64,000 nucleotides of DNA, taken from positions 496,001 through 560,000 of the forward strand of contig CAVOKY010000011.1 of the NCBI GenBank assembly GCA_963696645.1, read 5' to 3'. Positions 8,587 to 18,506 of the stretch are shown piece after piece. The notes beneath the pieces were generated by a model. It worked only from the letters and a program-made list of their open reading frames with translations, was not told where the DNA came from and searched no databases. Origin of the DNA: JAMXLO01 sp963696645 (GTDB taxonomy: Bacteria; Pseudomonadota; Alphaproteobacteria; Acetobacterales; Acetobacteraceae). The position numbers and the translations under genes were made by a program. Numbering within the stretch: position 1 is the first letter of the stretch; every line of letters begins with the position of its first letter.

Positions 8587-9000
8587 ATGCAACTGAACTC
8601 GTATCTGCATTTCGCTGGCGAATGCGAATCGGCCATGCAGTTCTATGCGAAGGTGCTTGGCGGCGAGATCGTCGCGATGATGCGCTATACAGGCTCGCCG
8701 GCGGAACAGCATGTGCCCGCCGAATTGCGCGACAAGATCATGCATGCCCGGCTGATCGTGGGAGACAAGGTGCTAATGGCGTCCGACGTGCCGCCGGATC
8801 GGTATGATGCGATGAAGGGCTTCGCCGTGACGCTGGGCATCGACGAACCGGCCGAGGCGGAGCGCGTGTTCCATGCGTTGGCGGACGGTGGAACGGTGCG
8901 GATGCCGATCCAGCAGACCTTCTGGGCCACGCGCTTCGGCATGCTGGTCGATCGCTTCGGCACACCATGGATGATCAACTGCGAGCAGCTGCCTGGGTGA
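8587..9000 (+). CDS. VOC-superfamily (PhnB-like glyoxalase fold) protein
   Basis: Protein of 137 residues (MQLNSYLHFAGECESAMQFY). The pattern YLxFxGxCxxAMxFY, then HARLIVGDKVLMASDVPP and WATRFGMLVDRFGTPWMINC, identifies the PhnB-like subgroup of the vicinal oxygen chelate fold. A metal-binding His and Glu are plausible, but the substrate is unknown. It has an AACAGGAG ribosome site and follows the DGPF gene closely, so it probably belongs to the ECF42 regulon. VOC proteins of this type are frequent in such cassettes. Confidence 0.85.
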   Translation: MQLNSYLHFAGECESAMQFYAKVLGGEIVAMMRYTGSPAEQHVPAELRDKIMHARLIVGDKVLMASDVPPDRYDAMKGFAVTLGIDEPAEAERVFHALADGGTVRMPIQQTFWATRFGMLVDRFGTPWMINCEQLPG

Positions 9001-9045
9001 AAGGCCCGCGGCCGCGTGGGGCGGAAAGGCGCAGCGCGCTCCGCC

Positions 9046-9930
9046 CTACGCAGCTCCAAGCACGCGCCCTGCCACCGCGTCCAGCTTGGCGACCAGGCTG
9101 GGATCGCGCATGTGGCTGGCGGTGATGATCGCGTTGTCCAGCGCCCGGTCGCAGCCGGCCGGGCACAGATCTCGCGCGGCTGGCCGATCTCGGGCACGAC
9201 GTGCTCGCACCAAGGCCCGCGCCTTGTCGGCGTTGTCGAGCAGCACGCGCACCACCGCCTCGACCGTGACGTGGTCGTGGTCGGGATGCCAGCAGTCGAA
9301 ATCGGTCACCATCGCGACGGTCGCGTAGTTCAAAGCTCGGCCTCGCGCGCGAGCTTGGCCTCCGGCATGTTGGTCATGCCGATGACGCTGCAGCCCCAGG
9401 ACCGGTACAGCTCGCTCTCGGCCTTGGTGGAGAATTGCGGCCCTTCCATCACCAGATAGGTGCCGCCGCGCGTCACCGGCAGACCCAGCCCGCTGCGCCG
9501 CCGCTTCCAGCGCATCGCCGAGGCGCGCGCACACCGGATGCGCCATCGACACATGCGCCACCACGCCCTCGCCGAAGAAGCTCTTCTCGCGCGCGAAGCT
9601 GCGGTCGATGAACTGGTCGACGATGACGAAATGCCCCGGCGGCAGTTCCGGCTTCAGGCTGCCGACCGCGGAGAGCGACAGCACGTCGGTGACGCCGGAG
9701 CGCTTCAGCGCATCGATGTTGGCGCGATAGTTCAGATGCGTCGGCGACAGCGGATGGCCGCGCCCGTGTCGCGGCAGGAACACGCAGCGCACGCCGCCCA
9801 GCCGGCCGAACAGCAGCGCATCGGACGGCGTGCCCCACGGCGTGGCGACCTGCCGCCAGGCCTTGTCCTCCAGCCCGTCGATGTCATACAGGCCGGAGCC
9901 GCCGATGATGCCGATGACGGGCTGGATCAT
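9046..9930 (-). CDS. mtnP: S-methyl-5'-thioadenosine phosphorylase (frameshifted)
   Basis: Cleaves methylthioadenosine with phosphate to adenine and methylthioribose-1-phosphate in the methionine salvage route. The N-terminus reads MIQPVIGIIGGSGLYDIDGL, with the phosphate-binding PRHGRGH and HLNYRANIDALKR. The middle segment LPVTRGGTYLVMEGPQFSTK to MPEAKLAREAEL lies in another frame, and the C-terminus returns with NYATVAMVTDFDCWH and PAGCDRALDNAIITASHM. Breaks are at about 9484 (extra C), 9333 (two extra A) and a compensated pair near 9170-9230. The whole protein would be about 290 residues, normal for MtnP. It lies 30 bases downstream of petC in the same direction. Confidence 0.85.
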   Translation of the reverse strand: MIQPVIGIIGGSGLYDIDGLEDKAWRQVATPWGTPSDALLFGRLGGVRCVFLPRHGRGHPLSPTHLNYRANIDALKRSGVTDVLSLSAVGSLKPELPPGHFVIVDQFIDRSFAREKSFFGEGVVAHVSMAHPVCARLGDALEAAAQRAGSAGDARRHLSGDGRAAILHQGRERAVPVLGLQRHRHDQHAGGQARARGRALNYATVAMVTDFDCWHPDHDHVTVEAVVRVLLDNADKARALVRARRARDRPAARDLCPAGCDRALDNAIITASHMRDPSLVAKLDAVAGRVLGAA

Positions 9931-9960
9931 GCCAACCCCCTGTCAGGGGGGCGCGTCACC

Positions 9961-10733
9961 TCAGTGCACGTCCGACCAGACCTTGCGCTTCACCGCGTAG
10001 GTCAGGCCGGTCATGCAGCAGCAGGAACAGCACCACGCGCCAGCCGATCTGCTTGCGCTGGACCAGTTCCGGATTGGCGGCCCAGGCCAGGAACGTCACC
10101 ACGTCGTGCGCCTCCTGCTCGACCGATGTTCGGCGTGCCGTCGGCGTAGGTCACCTGCCCGTCGTGCAGCGGCTGCGGCATGGCGATCTGATGGCCGGGG
10201 AACATACTTGTTGTAGTTCATCCCCGTCCTGCATCTTGAATCCCGGGCGGCGCATCGGCGAAGCCGGTCAGGATGGCATAGACGTAGTCGGCGTGGCCCT
10301 CGCGCGCATTGACGATCAGCGACAGGTCAGGCGGCAGCGCGCCGTTCAGCGCCGCGCGCGCCGCCTTCTCGTTGGGGAAGGGCGAGCGGAACTGGCTGGC
10401 CGGCGTTGCCGGGCCGTCCTTCGGATTGCCCTGGTCGTCCGACGCCCTGCGGCACCGTGACCGCGGCGGCGATCGCCTTGATCTGGTCCGTCGGTCAGGC
10501 CGATGCCGGCAAGGTCGCGGTAGTGCAGGTACTGCATCGAATGGCAGGCCGAGCAGACCTCGGAATACACCTGGAAGCCGCGCTGCGCGGCCGCGAGGTC
10601 GAAGGTGCCGAACGGGCCGTCGAAGCTCCAATGCTGCGGCGGCGGCGATGGGCTTCGTCCTGTGCCCACGGCAGGCGACGCGCACGACGGCGGCGAGCAG
10701 CGCGGCGGCCAGAAGCTGACGCAGCGCGCGCAT
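9961..10733 (-). CDS. petC: Cytochrome c1, bc1 complex (multiply frameshifted)
   Basis: Heme-carrying subunit of the cytochrome bc1 complex, exported and anchored by a C-terminal helix. Start ATG at 10733 (MRALRQLLAAALLAAVV, signal peptide). The fragments read HWSFDGPFGTFDLAAAQRGF, the heme motif CSACH, FRSPFPNEKAARAALNGALP, YVYAILTGFADAPPG, the methionine ligand region GHQIAMPQPLHDG and a tail TYAVKRKVWSDVH ending at 9961. Single extra bases are recognisable at about 10489, 10440, 10243, 10223, 10203, 10124 and 10015, plus one indel near 10670. Overlaps petB by one base (TGATG). Confidence 0.85.
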
Positions 10734-11999
10734 CACGCCTTCTCCATCGGCTTGGCGGCGGCACCGGACGGCATCGGCCCGCCGCCGCCGCCGATGACCG
10801 GACGGCTGATGCTCTCCGGCAGCGGCAGCGGGCGCTCCAGCTTGCCGAGGATCGGCAGGATCACCAGGAAATGCAGGAAGTAATACAGCGTGCAGACGCG
10901 GCTGAGCACCACCCAGATGCCCTCCGGCTTGTGCGCGCCGCAGATGCCCAGCACGATCACCGCGGCCACCCAGACCCAGATCAACTGGCGGATAGATCGG
11001 CCGGAACCGCGCGCTGCGCACCGGCGAGGTGTCCAGCCAGGGCAGCACGAACAGGATCAGGATCGAGCCGAACATCATGCACACGCCCAGCCAGCTTGTT
11101 CGGCACCGAGCGCAGGATCGCGTAGTACGGCAGGAAGTACCACTCCGGCACGATGTCGGCCGGCGTCTGCAGCGGATTGGCCGGGATGAAGTTGTTCGGA
11201 TCGCCCAGGAAGTTCGGCGCGAAGAACACCAACGCGGCGATACACGATCAGGAACACGCAGATGCCGACGCTGTCCTTCACCGTGTAGTACGGGTGGAAC
11301 GGCAGCGTGTCCTGCGGCGACTTCACGTCGATGCCCAGCGGGTTGTTCGAGCCGACGATGTGCAGCGCGGCGACATGCAGGAACACCACGCCCACCAGCA
11401 CGAACGGCAGCAGGTAGTGCAGCGAGAAGAACCGGTTGAGCGTCGGGTTGTCGACGCTGAAGCCGCCCCACAGCCAGGTGACGATCGGCTGGCCGACGAT
11501 CGGGAAGGCGGAGAACAGGTTGGTGATGACGGTGGCGCCCCAGTAGGACATCTGGCCCCAGGGCAGCACGTAGCCCATGAACGCGGTCGCCATCATCAGC
11601 AGCAGGATCACCACGCCGAGCATCCACAGCAGCTCGCGCGGCGACTTGTAGGAGCCGTAGTACAGGCCGCGGAAGATGTGGATGTAGGTGACGATGAAGA
11701 ACATCGACGCACCGTTCTGGTGCACGTAGCGGATCAGCCAGCCGTAGTTCACGTCGCGCATGATGTGCTGCACGGAGTCGAACGCGAGCTCGGTGTTCGG
11801 CTGGTAGTTCATCGCCAGGAAGATGCCGGTGGCGATCATGATCGTCAGGGTCACCATCGCCAGCGCGCCGAAATTCCAGAAGTAGTTGAAGTTCTTCGGC
11901 GTCGGGAAGACCGCGTATTCCTTCTGCATCATCGTGAAGATGGGCAGGCGGGTGTCGATCCAGTTGATCACCGGATTGGTGAAGTCGCTCTTGGTGCAT
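10733..11999 (-). CDS. petB: Cytochrome b, bc1 complex (frameshifted)
   Basis: Membrane quinol-oxidising subunit. The intact middle runs from VINWIDTRLPIF through FGALAMVTLTIMIATGIFLA, HQNGASMFFIVTYIHIFRGL and LPWGQMSYWGATVITNLFSA to FHPYYTVKDSVGICVFLIV. The Qo-site PEWY motif appears as IVPEWYFLPYYAILRS, and the C-terminal helices as LGVCMMFGSILILFVLPWLD and WVWVAAVIVLGICGAHKPEG. Extra bases at 11996, 11242, 11091 and 10991 separate the pieces; removing them gives one protein of about 420 residues. The proposed start at 11999 assumes the extra base at 11996. Confidence 0.88.
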
Positions 12000-12043
12000 G
12001 GCCGGCCATGGCGGAATTCCGGTCGATTGCGGGCTGGCGCGCG

Positions 12044-12615
12044 TCAGCCGAGCTTGATCTTGGTGTCGGATTCGAACGCGTAGGGCGGCAGGCACAGGTT
12101 GAGCGGTGCCGGCCCGTGGCGCACGCGGCCCGAGGTGTCGTACTGGCTGCCGTGGCAGGGGCAGAACCAGCCGCCCCAGTCGCCGCGCGGATCGGTCGGC
12201 TTGTTGCCCAGCGGAACGCAGCCGAGATGCGTGCAGATGCCGATCAGCACGATCCACTGATCGTGCCCGGCCTTGACCCGCGTCGGAGTCGGTCTGCGGC
12301 TCGATAAGCTGCGACAGCTGGCACGTCCTCGGCTGACTTGATCTCGGCCGCCGTGCGGTGGCGGACGAAGATCGGCTTGCCCTGCCAGACGACGGTGATG
12401 CCCTGGCCCTCGGCGATCGGGCGTCAGGTCGACCTCGACCGAGGACAGCGCCAGCACGTCCTGCGACGGGTTCATGTAGTCGATGAAGCGTCCAGGCGAT
12501 CGCCGCGGTGCCGATGGCCGCGCCGGCGCCGGTGACCAGTTTCAGGAAATCGCGTTTGGTGACGTCGGCGGGATGGCCGTGGTGCGGCGGCGGCAGCAGA
12601 CGGATCAGCCATCAT
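12044..12615 (-). CDS. petA: Ubiquinol-cytochrome c reductase iron-sulfur (Rieske) subunit (frameshifted)
   Basis: Rieske protein of the bc1 complex. It begins near 12612-12615 (MMAD...), followed in another frame by a Tat-type leader HPADVTKRDFLKLVTGAGAA, then MNPSQDVLALSSVEVDLTP. The 2Fe-2S ligand boxes CTHLGC and CPCHGSQYD are intact near the C-terminus, which ends ESDTKIKLG at 12044. Extra bases are seen at about 12605, 12489, 12420, 12321 and 12284. Reconstructed length is about 188 residues, normal for alphaproteobacteria. First gene of petABC, divergent from hemF. Confidence 0.87.
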
Positions 12616-12811
12616 TCCCCTCGATACGATCGCAACGCCGGCATGGCGCGGGACGCACCAAACCGCGGACGGACCCGCGCGGCCTGCCCGGAATTCAACC
12701 CCAGACGACCGGACCCGGCCGCGGACGGCGCGCATATTAGGGTCGTGCCCGCACCCCTGCAACACGCGGCCGGCACGGGCTACCCTACGAAACTGCCAGG
12801 AACAAGCCCCC

Positions 12812-13719
12812 ATGCCGCAATCCGCCACGGAACACGTTGCACCGCCGCCACATCTCGCGCTGAAACAGCCGGCCCGGGCCTGGTTCGAGACGCTGCGCGA
12901 CCGGCTGTGCGCCGCGTTCGAGGCGATCGAGGACGCGCAGGACGGCCCGCTGGCCGAGCGTCCCGCCGGCCGGTTCAGCCGGACCGCATGGCAGCGGCCG
13001 ACCCCGGACGGGTCGGACGGCGGCGGCGGCGTGATGAGCGTGATGCGCGGGCGGGTGTTCGAGAAGGTGGGGGTGAACGTCTCCACCGTCTGGGGCGAGT
13101 TCAGCCCGGAGTTCCGCGCGCAGATCCCCGGCGCCGAGCAGGATCCGCGATTCTGGGCCAGCGGCATCAGCCTGGTCGCGCACATGCAGAGCCCGCGCGT
13201 GCCGGCGGCGCACTTCAACACGCGGCATGCTGATCACCACGAAGGGCTGGTTCGGCGGCGGCGGCGACCTGACGCCGATGCGGCTCGACGCGCCGGAGGC
13301 GATGGCGGACGCGGCGGACTTCCACGCCGCGTTCAAGGCCGCCTGCGACCGGCACGACCCGGGCTATTACCCCGAGTTCAAGGCCTGGTGCGACCGCTAC
13401 TTCTTCCTGCCGCACCGCGGCGAGCCGCGCGGCGCCGGCGGCATCTTCTTCGACCACCACTTCAGCGGCGATGCCGACGCGGATTTCGCCTTCACCCGCG
13501 ATGTCGGGCCGGCGTTCCTGGACGTGTTCCCTCGCATCGTCCGCCGACGGATGGCGCGAGCCATGGACGGCGGACGAGCGCGAATACCAGTTGGTGCGTC
13601 GCGGGCGCTACGTCGAGTTCAACCTGATCCACGACCGCGGCACGCTGTTCGGCCTGAAGACCGGCGGCAATGTCGAGGCGATCCTGATGAGCCTGCCGCC
13701 CGAGGTGAAGTGGCCGTGA
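12812..13719 (+). CDS. hemF: Oxygen-dependent coproporphyrinogen III oxidase (frameshifted)
   Basis: Converts coproporphyrinogen III to protoporphyrinogen IX in haem synthesis. Sequence marks are RVFEKVGVNVSTVWGEFSPE, the signature around HFNTR and KGWFGGGGDLTPMR, YYPEFKAWCDRYFFLPHRGE, IFFDHHFSGD and the C-terminal YVEFNLIHDRGTLFGLKTGG. An extra C at 13226 and another near 13541 break the frame into three; removing both gives about 301 residues, the family norm. It is divergent from petA with roughly 200 bases between starts. Confidence 0.9.
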
Positions 13720-13731
13720 CAGCCGTCACCC

Positions 13732-13825
13732 TGTCATTGCAAGGAGCGCAGCGACGCGGCAATCTCCCGCCAGTGCGGCCCAACTGGCGGGAGATTGCCG
13801 CGTCGCTGCGCTCCTCGCAATGACA
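13732..13825. repeat. Long palindromic repeat / possible bidirectional terminator
   Basis: Two 42-base arms, from TGTCATTGC at 13732 and ending GCAATGACA at 13825, match with one mismatch around a 10-base loop. It sits between the convergent hemF and emrB-like genes 13 bases after the hemF stop, a position fit for a terminator or mRNA-end protector. The same head sequence is seen at 1784 and near 18535. Confidence 0.85.
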
Positions 13826-13845
13826 ATTGAATCTGCTACACGCAC

Positions 13846-15415
13846 TTACCGCGGCCGGCCCGCAACACCTGAGCGGAACAACAGCGTCAGCGGCACGATG
13901 CAGAACGCGGCAACGGCCGTGTATGTATATAGATCCGTATAGGACAGGATCGCCGCCTGCTGGTTCAGCGTCTGATTGATGAGACCCATCGCCGCATCAT
14001 GCGCGCCGGCAGCCGTCTGACCCATCGCCTCCAGCGCATGCGTGTCGTGCGACAGCAACTCCTGGTACGGTTGATCGAACGCACCCAGATGGCCGGCAAG
14101 ATAAGCGCGGTGCGCCTGCATGCGTTCCGCGCCCATCGCCGTGACGACCGCGATGCCGATCGAGCCGGAAATGTTGCGGAACATCGAATACAGCGCGGTG
14201 GCATCCGCGGTCAGCGAGCGCGGCAAGGTCGAATAGGACAGCGTGCTGTTGGGCACGAACAGGAACGCCAGCCCGATGGTCTGGAACGTGCGGAACATGG
14301 CCAGCGTCCAGAAATCCATCTGCGGCGTCAGCCGTGCGGCAAACGCCGACGAACACCCGAGGATGAAGAATCCGAACGCAATGACATAGCGCGTGGAGAT
14401 GTTCGGCAGCACCACCCTGGCCACGACCGGGATGAACAGGATCATCACCGCGGCGCCCGGCGACAGCAGCAAGCCTGCCAGCAAGGCCGTGTAGCCGAAC
14501 CATTGCTGCGCCATCACCGGGATCAGCACGTTGCTGGAGTACAGGATCGCGCCGATCCCCGACACCGTCACCACGCCGACGCCGAAATTGCGATCCTTCA
14601 GGCAGCGCAGGTTGACCACGGGCTTGTCGACCATCAACAGCCAGGCAGTGCCGCCGACGATGCCCACCGCCGCCGAGCAGCGCAAAGATCCGGATGGTGG
14701 GGGAGCTGAACCAGTCCAGGTCCTCGCCGCGGTCCAGCATGATCTGCAGCGAACCCAGGCCGAGTGCGATCAACGCCAGTCCGCCATAGTCGATGTCGCG
14801 CAGATGCGCGCGATCGCGCTGCACCCAGGGCGGATCCTCGACCAGCTGCATCACCGAGATGAAGGCAAAGATGCCGACCGGCACGTTGATCAGGAACACC
14901 CAGCGCCATGAGTAGTTGTCGGTGATCCAGCCGCCCAGGGTCGGGCCGATGATCGGCGCGAAGATCACGGCGATCGCCACCAGCGAGAACGCCCGCGCAC
15001 GCTGCGACGGCTCGAACGTATCGAGGATGACCGATTGCTGCGCCGGCTGCAGCCCGCCGCCGAACAGGCCCTGCAACAGCCGGAACACGACAAGCTCCGG
15101 CAGGCTGGTGGCGATGCCGCACATGAACGAGCAGACGGTGAACATCGCGATGCAGATCAGGAAATACCGCTTGCGCCCGATCAGCCGACCCAGCCATCCC
15201 GCGACCGGCACGACGATGCCGTTCGCCACCAGGTAGGAGGTCAGCGTCCAGGTTGCATCGTCATTGCTCGCCGACAGCGCGCCGGCGATGTTGGGCAGGC
15301 TGACATTGACGATGGTGGTGTCGAGGATCTCCATGAACGGCGCCAAGGTCGCCGCGCCGGCCACCAGCCAGACGCTGCCCCTGGGACGCCACGTCGCATC
15401 CAGCAGGTCGCTCAT
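13846..15415 (-). CDS. emrB: DHA2/EmrB-family multidrug efflux MFS transporter (one frameshift)
   Basis: Proton-driven inner-membrane exporter of the 14-helix DHA2 family, about 522 residues. It starts MSDLLDATWRPRGSVWLVAG; the motif C-like segment LDTTIVNVSLPNIAGALSAS, SYLVANGIVVPVAGWLGRLI with GRKR, and FAPIIGPTLGGWITDNYSWR are typical. One extra base near 14675 splits it: ALLGGGG in one frame and AAVGIVGGTAWLLMVDKPVV in the next. It lies downstream of the EmrA-like gene in the same direction, as in emrAB operons. Confidence 0.88.
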
Positions 15416-15454
15416 GCCACACGGTCGGTCGCGCTGCCGGGACGCCGCACCAGC

Positions 15455-16600
15455 CTAGCTCGATGGTGTGAGGCGCACGGTCGGCATGACGGACAGCCCC
15501 AGCGGCAGCGGCAGGTTGGGGTCCAGCCCGCTGTCGATGACGATCTTCACCGGCACACGCTGCACGATCTTCACGAAGTTGCCCGTGGCGTTTTCCGGCG
15601 GGAAGGCGGTGAAGCGCGACCCGGAGCCAAGCTGGATGCTGTCGACATGGCCGGTCAGCTTGAGGTCCGGATAGGCATCAATGCCGATGTCCACCTTCTC
15701 CCCGGGGCGCATGCGGGCAAGCTGCGATTCCTTGAAGTTGGCGGTGATCCAGATGTCCGGCGTGACGATCGAGAAGATCGACTGGCCCGCCTGCACATAA
15801 TTGCCCTGCTCGACGTTCCGCTTGGTGATCCAGCCGTCCTGCGGCGCGGTGACCCTGGTCCACGACAGGTTCAGCTCGGCCTGGTCAAGCTGCGCGCGGG
15901 CGAGTGCCACCTGCCCCTCGAGCTGCTTTACCTGGGCTTCCGCCTGGCCGATGTACTGCGGCACCAGTTCGGCCTGCTGCACACCCGCCTGCGCCTGGGC
16001 AACCTGTGCATCGGCGGAACGCAGGCCGGCTTCCGCGGCATCGATGTCCTGCTGCATGGTGGCCTGTTTGGGCAGGCCGCGCTGACGCCGCGCATCGGCG
16101 GCAGCCTTGAACTGCGTGGCCTGGGCGGCCGCCAGTTGCGCCTGGGCGGCGGCGAGCCTGGCCGGGTAGTCCGCTCGCGCCCAGTCGAGGGTGATGCGGG
16201 CGTTGGCGAGCTGCGCTTCGGCAACCTGGAGGCTGCCCTGTGCCTGGTCGCGGGCGGCGGCGTAGGCGCGAGGATCGATCTCGACCAACGTGTCCCCGGC
16301 CTTGACCCGCTGGTTGTCGGTCACGCGCAGTGCGACGACGGTGCCGGAGACCTGGGGCGCCACCGTGATGGCATGGCCATCGGTGTAGGCATCATCCGTC
16401 GTCACCTCGTCCTTGGTGACGTACCAGTAGGTGGTCGCGCCGGCGACCGCGACCAGGATGATCAGCAGCAGTACCCACTTTGCGTGCGCGGCCCGCCGGC
16501 TCCGCTGCCTTGTCGACAGCAGATCCCGCTGATCCGGGCGCACCTGCACCCGGGCGCTGGTCCCGGGGGGTGGCAGTTCGCTGGTCGTGTGGTCATCCAT
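15455..16600 (-). CDS. emrA: EmrA/HlyD-family membrane fusion protein
   Basis: Protein of 381 residues with a cytoplasmic N-terminus, one transmembrane helix near residues 43-62 (WVLLLIILVAVAGATTYWYV), a lipoyl-like half motif (VAPQVSGTVVALRVTDNQRV), a long Ala/Gln-rich alpha-helical hairpin at about residues 115-230, and the second half motif SWTRVTAPQDGWITKRNVEQ. This is the architecture of EmrA adaptors that join DHA2 transporters to an outer-membrane channel. It precedes the emrB-like gene by 39 bases. No regulator or TolC-like gene is visible nearby. Confidence 0.9.
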   Translation of the reverse strand: MDDHTTSELPPPGTSARVQVRPDQRDLLSTRQRSRRAAHAKWVLLLIILVAVAGATTYWYVTKDEVTTDDAYTDGHAITVAPQVSGTVVALRVTDNQRVKAGDTLVEIDPRAYAAARDQAQGSLQVAEAQLANARITLDWARADYPARLAAAQAQLAAAQATQFKAAADARRQRGLPKQATMQQDIDAAEAGLRSADAQVAQAQAGVQQAELVPQYIGQAEAQVKQLEGQVALARAQLDQAELNLSWTRVTAPQDGWITKRNVEQGNYVQAGQSIFSIVTPDIWITANFKESQLARMRPGEKVDIGIDAYPDLKLTGHVDSIQLGSGSRFTAFPPENATGNFVKIVQRVPVKIVIDSGLDPNLPLPLGLSVMPTVRLTPSS

Positions 16601-16687
16601 ACCAAAGGCCCATCGTCGGGGTCAGCATGCCGGTGCAGGCGTCCGTGCATACCATCTTATGGTGCAGGCGGAATCGTTAATCCAACA

Positions 16688-18460
16688 CTACTGGACCAGC
16701 GCCTGGCTGCGCACCAGTCTGGCGTAGAGACCGTTCTGGTCGAGCAGCGCGGCGTGGGTGCCCTGCTCCACCGCCCGACCGTCCTGCATCACGACGACCA
16801 GATCGGCGTCGCGCACGGTGGACAGCCGGTGGGCGATGACGATCGTGGTACGGCCCTTCCGCAGATGAGCGAGCGCGACCTGAATGGCCGCCTCACTTTC
16901 GGTGTCGAGCGAACTGGTCGCTTCATCCAGCAGCAGGATCCGCGGATTGCGCAGCAGGGCGCGGGCCAGTGCCACCCGCTGGCGTTGCCCGCCCGACAGC
17001 CGTTGTCCGCCCGGTCCGACCCGCGTGGCATAGGCGTCGGGCAGTGCGGCAATGAACGAGGCTGCCGCTGCTGCTTCGGCGGCAGCCTCGATGTCGCCAT
17101 CCACCGCATCCGGATGGCCCATGCGAATATTGGCCGCGACCGTGTCGTCGAACAGCAGCGTGTCCTGCGCGACGTAGGCAATGGCGTCGCGCAGGCTGGC
17201 CAGCGTCACCTGCCTGACGTCAGCGCCGTCGATTCGGACAACGCCGGCAGTGGCGTCGTGAAGGCGCGGAATCAGCGCCAGTGCGGTCGACTTGCCGGCA
17301 CCGGACGGGCCGACCAGCGCGACCGTGGTGCCGGGGCTCGCGGCGAAGCTGAGGCCCGCCAGTGCGACGCGGCCGTCCGGATAGATGAAGTGCACATCGT
17401 CGAACGCGACATGGCCGCGGCCCGCCGGCAGGGGTTCGGCACCCGGCAGGTCGGTGATCCGAGGCCTCTCGTCCACCACGGCGAACACGCGCACCAGGCC
17501 GGCGAGGCCTTCCTGCAACGCCGCATTCAGCGAGCCGAGGGCACGCAGTGGACGCGAGGCGATCAGCAGTGCGGCGACAAACCCGGTAAAATTGCCGATC
17601 GTCTGCGAGCTGATCGCCGCGCGCCAACCGGCGAAGCCGATCACCGCCGCGACCGCGGCGCCGCCCAGCACCTCCAGCACCGGATCGACCCGGGCCCGGC
17701 TCCTGGTCATTCGCAAAAGCGCGCGGTAAAGCTGGGCGAACGCGTCCTCCGCCCGATGGGTCTCCGCTGCTTCCAGCCGGTAGGCGCGCACGGTGCGGGC
17801 CTGCGCGAAGCTTTCGTTGAGCAGCGCCGCGGTCTCGCCCATGCGCTCCTGCATGCCGCCCGAGGCACGCCGGATGCGCTTGCCGATGCGCTGGATCGGC
17901 ACCGCCGCCAGCGGATACATCGCCGCCGCGATCAGGCTGAGCAGCCAGTCGAGATACAGCATCGAGGCGACCAGGCCGATCACCGTGACGACGTCGGCGA
18001 TGCCGTTCACCGTGCGGGTGAGCGCGTCGCGGATGATCGTCGCATCCGTGGTGAATCGGGCGGCGAGCTGCGCCGGCGCCTCACGCTCCAGCCGCGCCAG
18101 GTCGGCGTACGCGAGATGCGCGAACATGCGGCCCTGCAGTTCACGGATCACCAGCAGCACGATCTGCTGCACCTGCACGTTCTGGAAATACTGCGCCGCG
18201 GCCTTGATCGAGGTGATGGCAACGACCAGCGCGGGAATCTGGTACAGGATGCGCTGGTCGCGGTTGGTGAACATCTCGAAGGCGTGGTCGATCACCACCG
18301 GATACAGCGCGGTGGTGCCCGCCATCACGACAGTCAGCACAAGCACCAGCAGCAGGCGCGGCTTGTGGTGGCTGATGTGCTCGCGCCACAGTCGGCCAAG
18401 CAACACGCGCGTCGTGTCGCGGTTGGCCTTCAGGTCGATGCGGGGCGTGGCGGCATCCAT
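16688..18460 (-). CDS. MsbA-like ABC exporter, fused permease and ATPase
   Basis: Protein of 590 residues. The N-terminal half (about 1-320) is a six-helix ABC exporter domain (LLLVLVLTVVMAGTTALYPV, NGIADVVTVIGLVASMLYLD). The C-terminal half holds Walker A GPSGAGKS, signature LSGGQRQRVALARAL, Walker B ILLLDEATSSLD and H-loop IVIAHRLST. This type exports lipids or hydrophobic compounds as a homodimer; MsbA-like lipid A flipping is possible but the substrate cannot be read. It lies 87 bases upstream of emrA in the same direction. The complementary strand happens to be open for over 1100 codons, which is a composition effect. Confidence 0.88.
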   Translation of the reverse strand: MDAATPRIDLKANRDTTRVLLGRLWREHISHHKPRLLLVLVLTVVMAGTTALYPVVIDHAFEMFTNRDQRILYQIPALVVAITSIKAAAQYFQNVQVQQIVLLVIRELQGRMFAHLAYADLARLEREAPAQLAARFTTDATIIRDALTRTVNGIADVVTVIGLVASMLYLDWLLSLIAAAMYPLAAVPIQRIGKRIRRASGGMQERMGETAALLNESFAQARTVRAYRLEAAETHRAEDAFAQLYRALLRMTRSRARVDPVLEVLGGAAVAAVIGFAGWRAAISSQTIGNFTGFVAALLIASRPLRALGSLNAALQEGLAGLVRVFAVVDERPRITDLPGAEPLPAGRGHVAFDDVHFIYPDGRVALAGLSFAASPGTTVALVGPSGAGKSTALALIPRLHDATAGVVRIDGADVRQVTLASLRDAIAYVAQDTLLFDDTVAANIRMGHPDAVDGDIEAAAEAAAAASFIAALPDAYATRVGPGGQRLSGGQRQRVALARALLRNPRILLLDEATSSLDTESEAAIQVALAHLRKGRTTIVIAHRLSTVRDADLVVVMQDGRAVEQGTHAALLDQNGLYARLVRSQALVQ

Positions 18461-18506
18461 ATCGGGCGTGTATCAGTCGCGTGGTGGGGTGGCCAGAGGG
18501 TTGCTG

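Noticed and set aside
9961..12615. petABC read as pseudogenes
   Set aside because: All catalytic motifs are intact and each break is a single-base indel; decay of the bc1 complex alone is less likely than consensus error.
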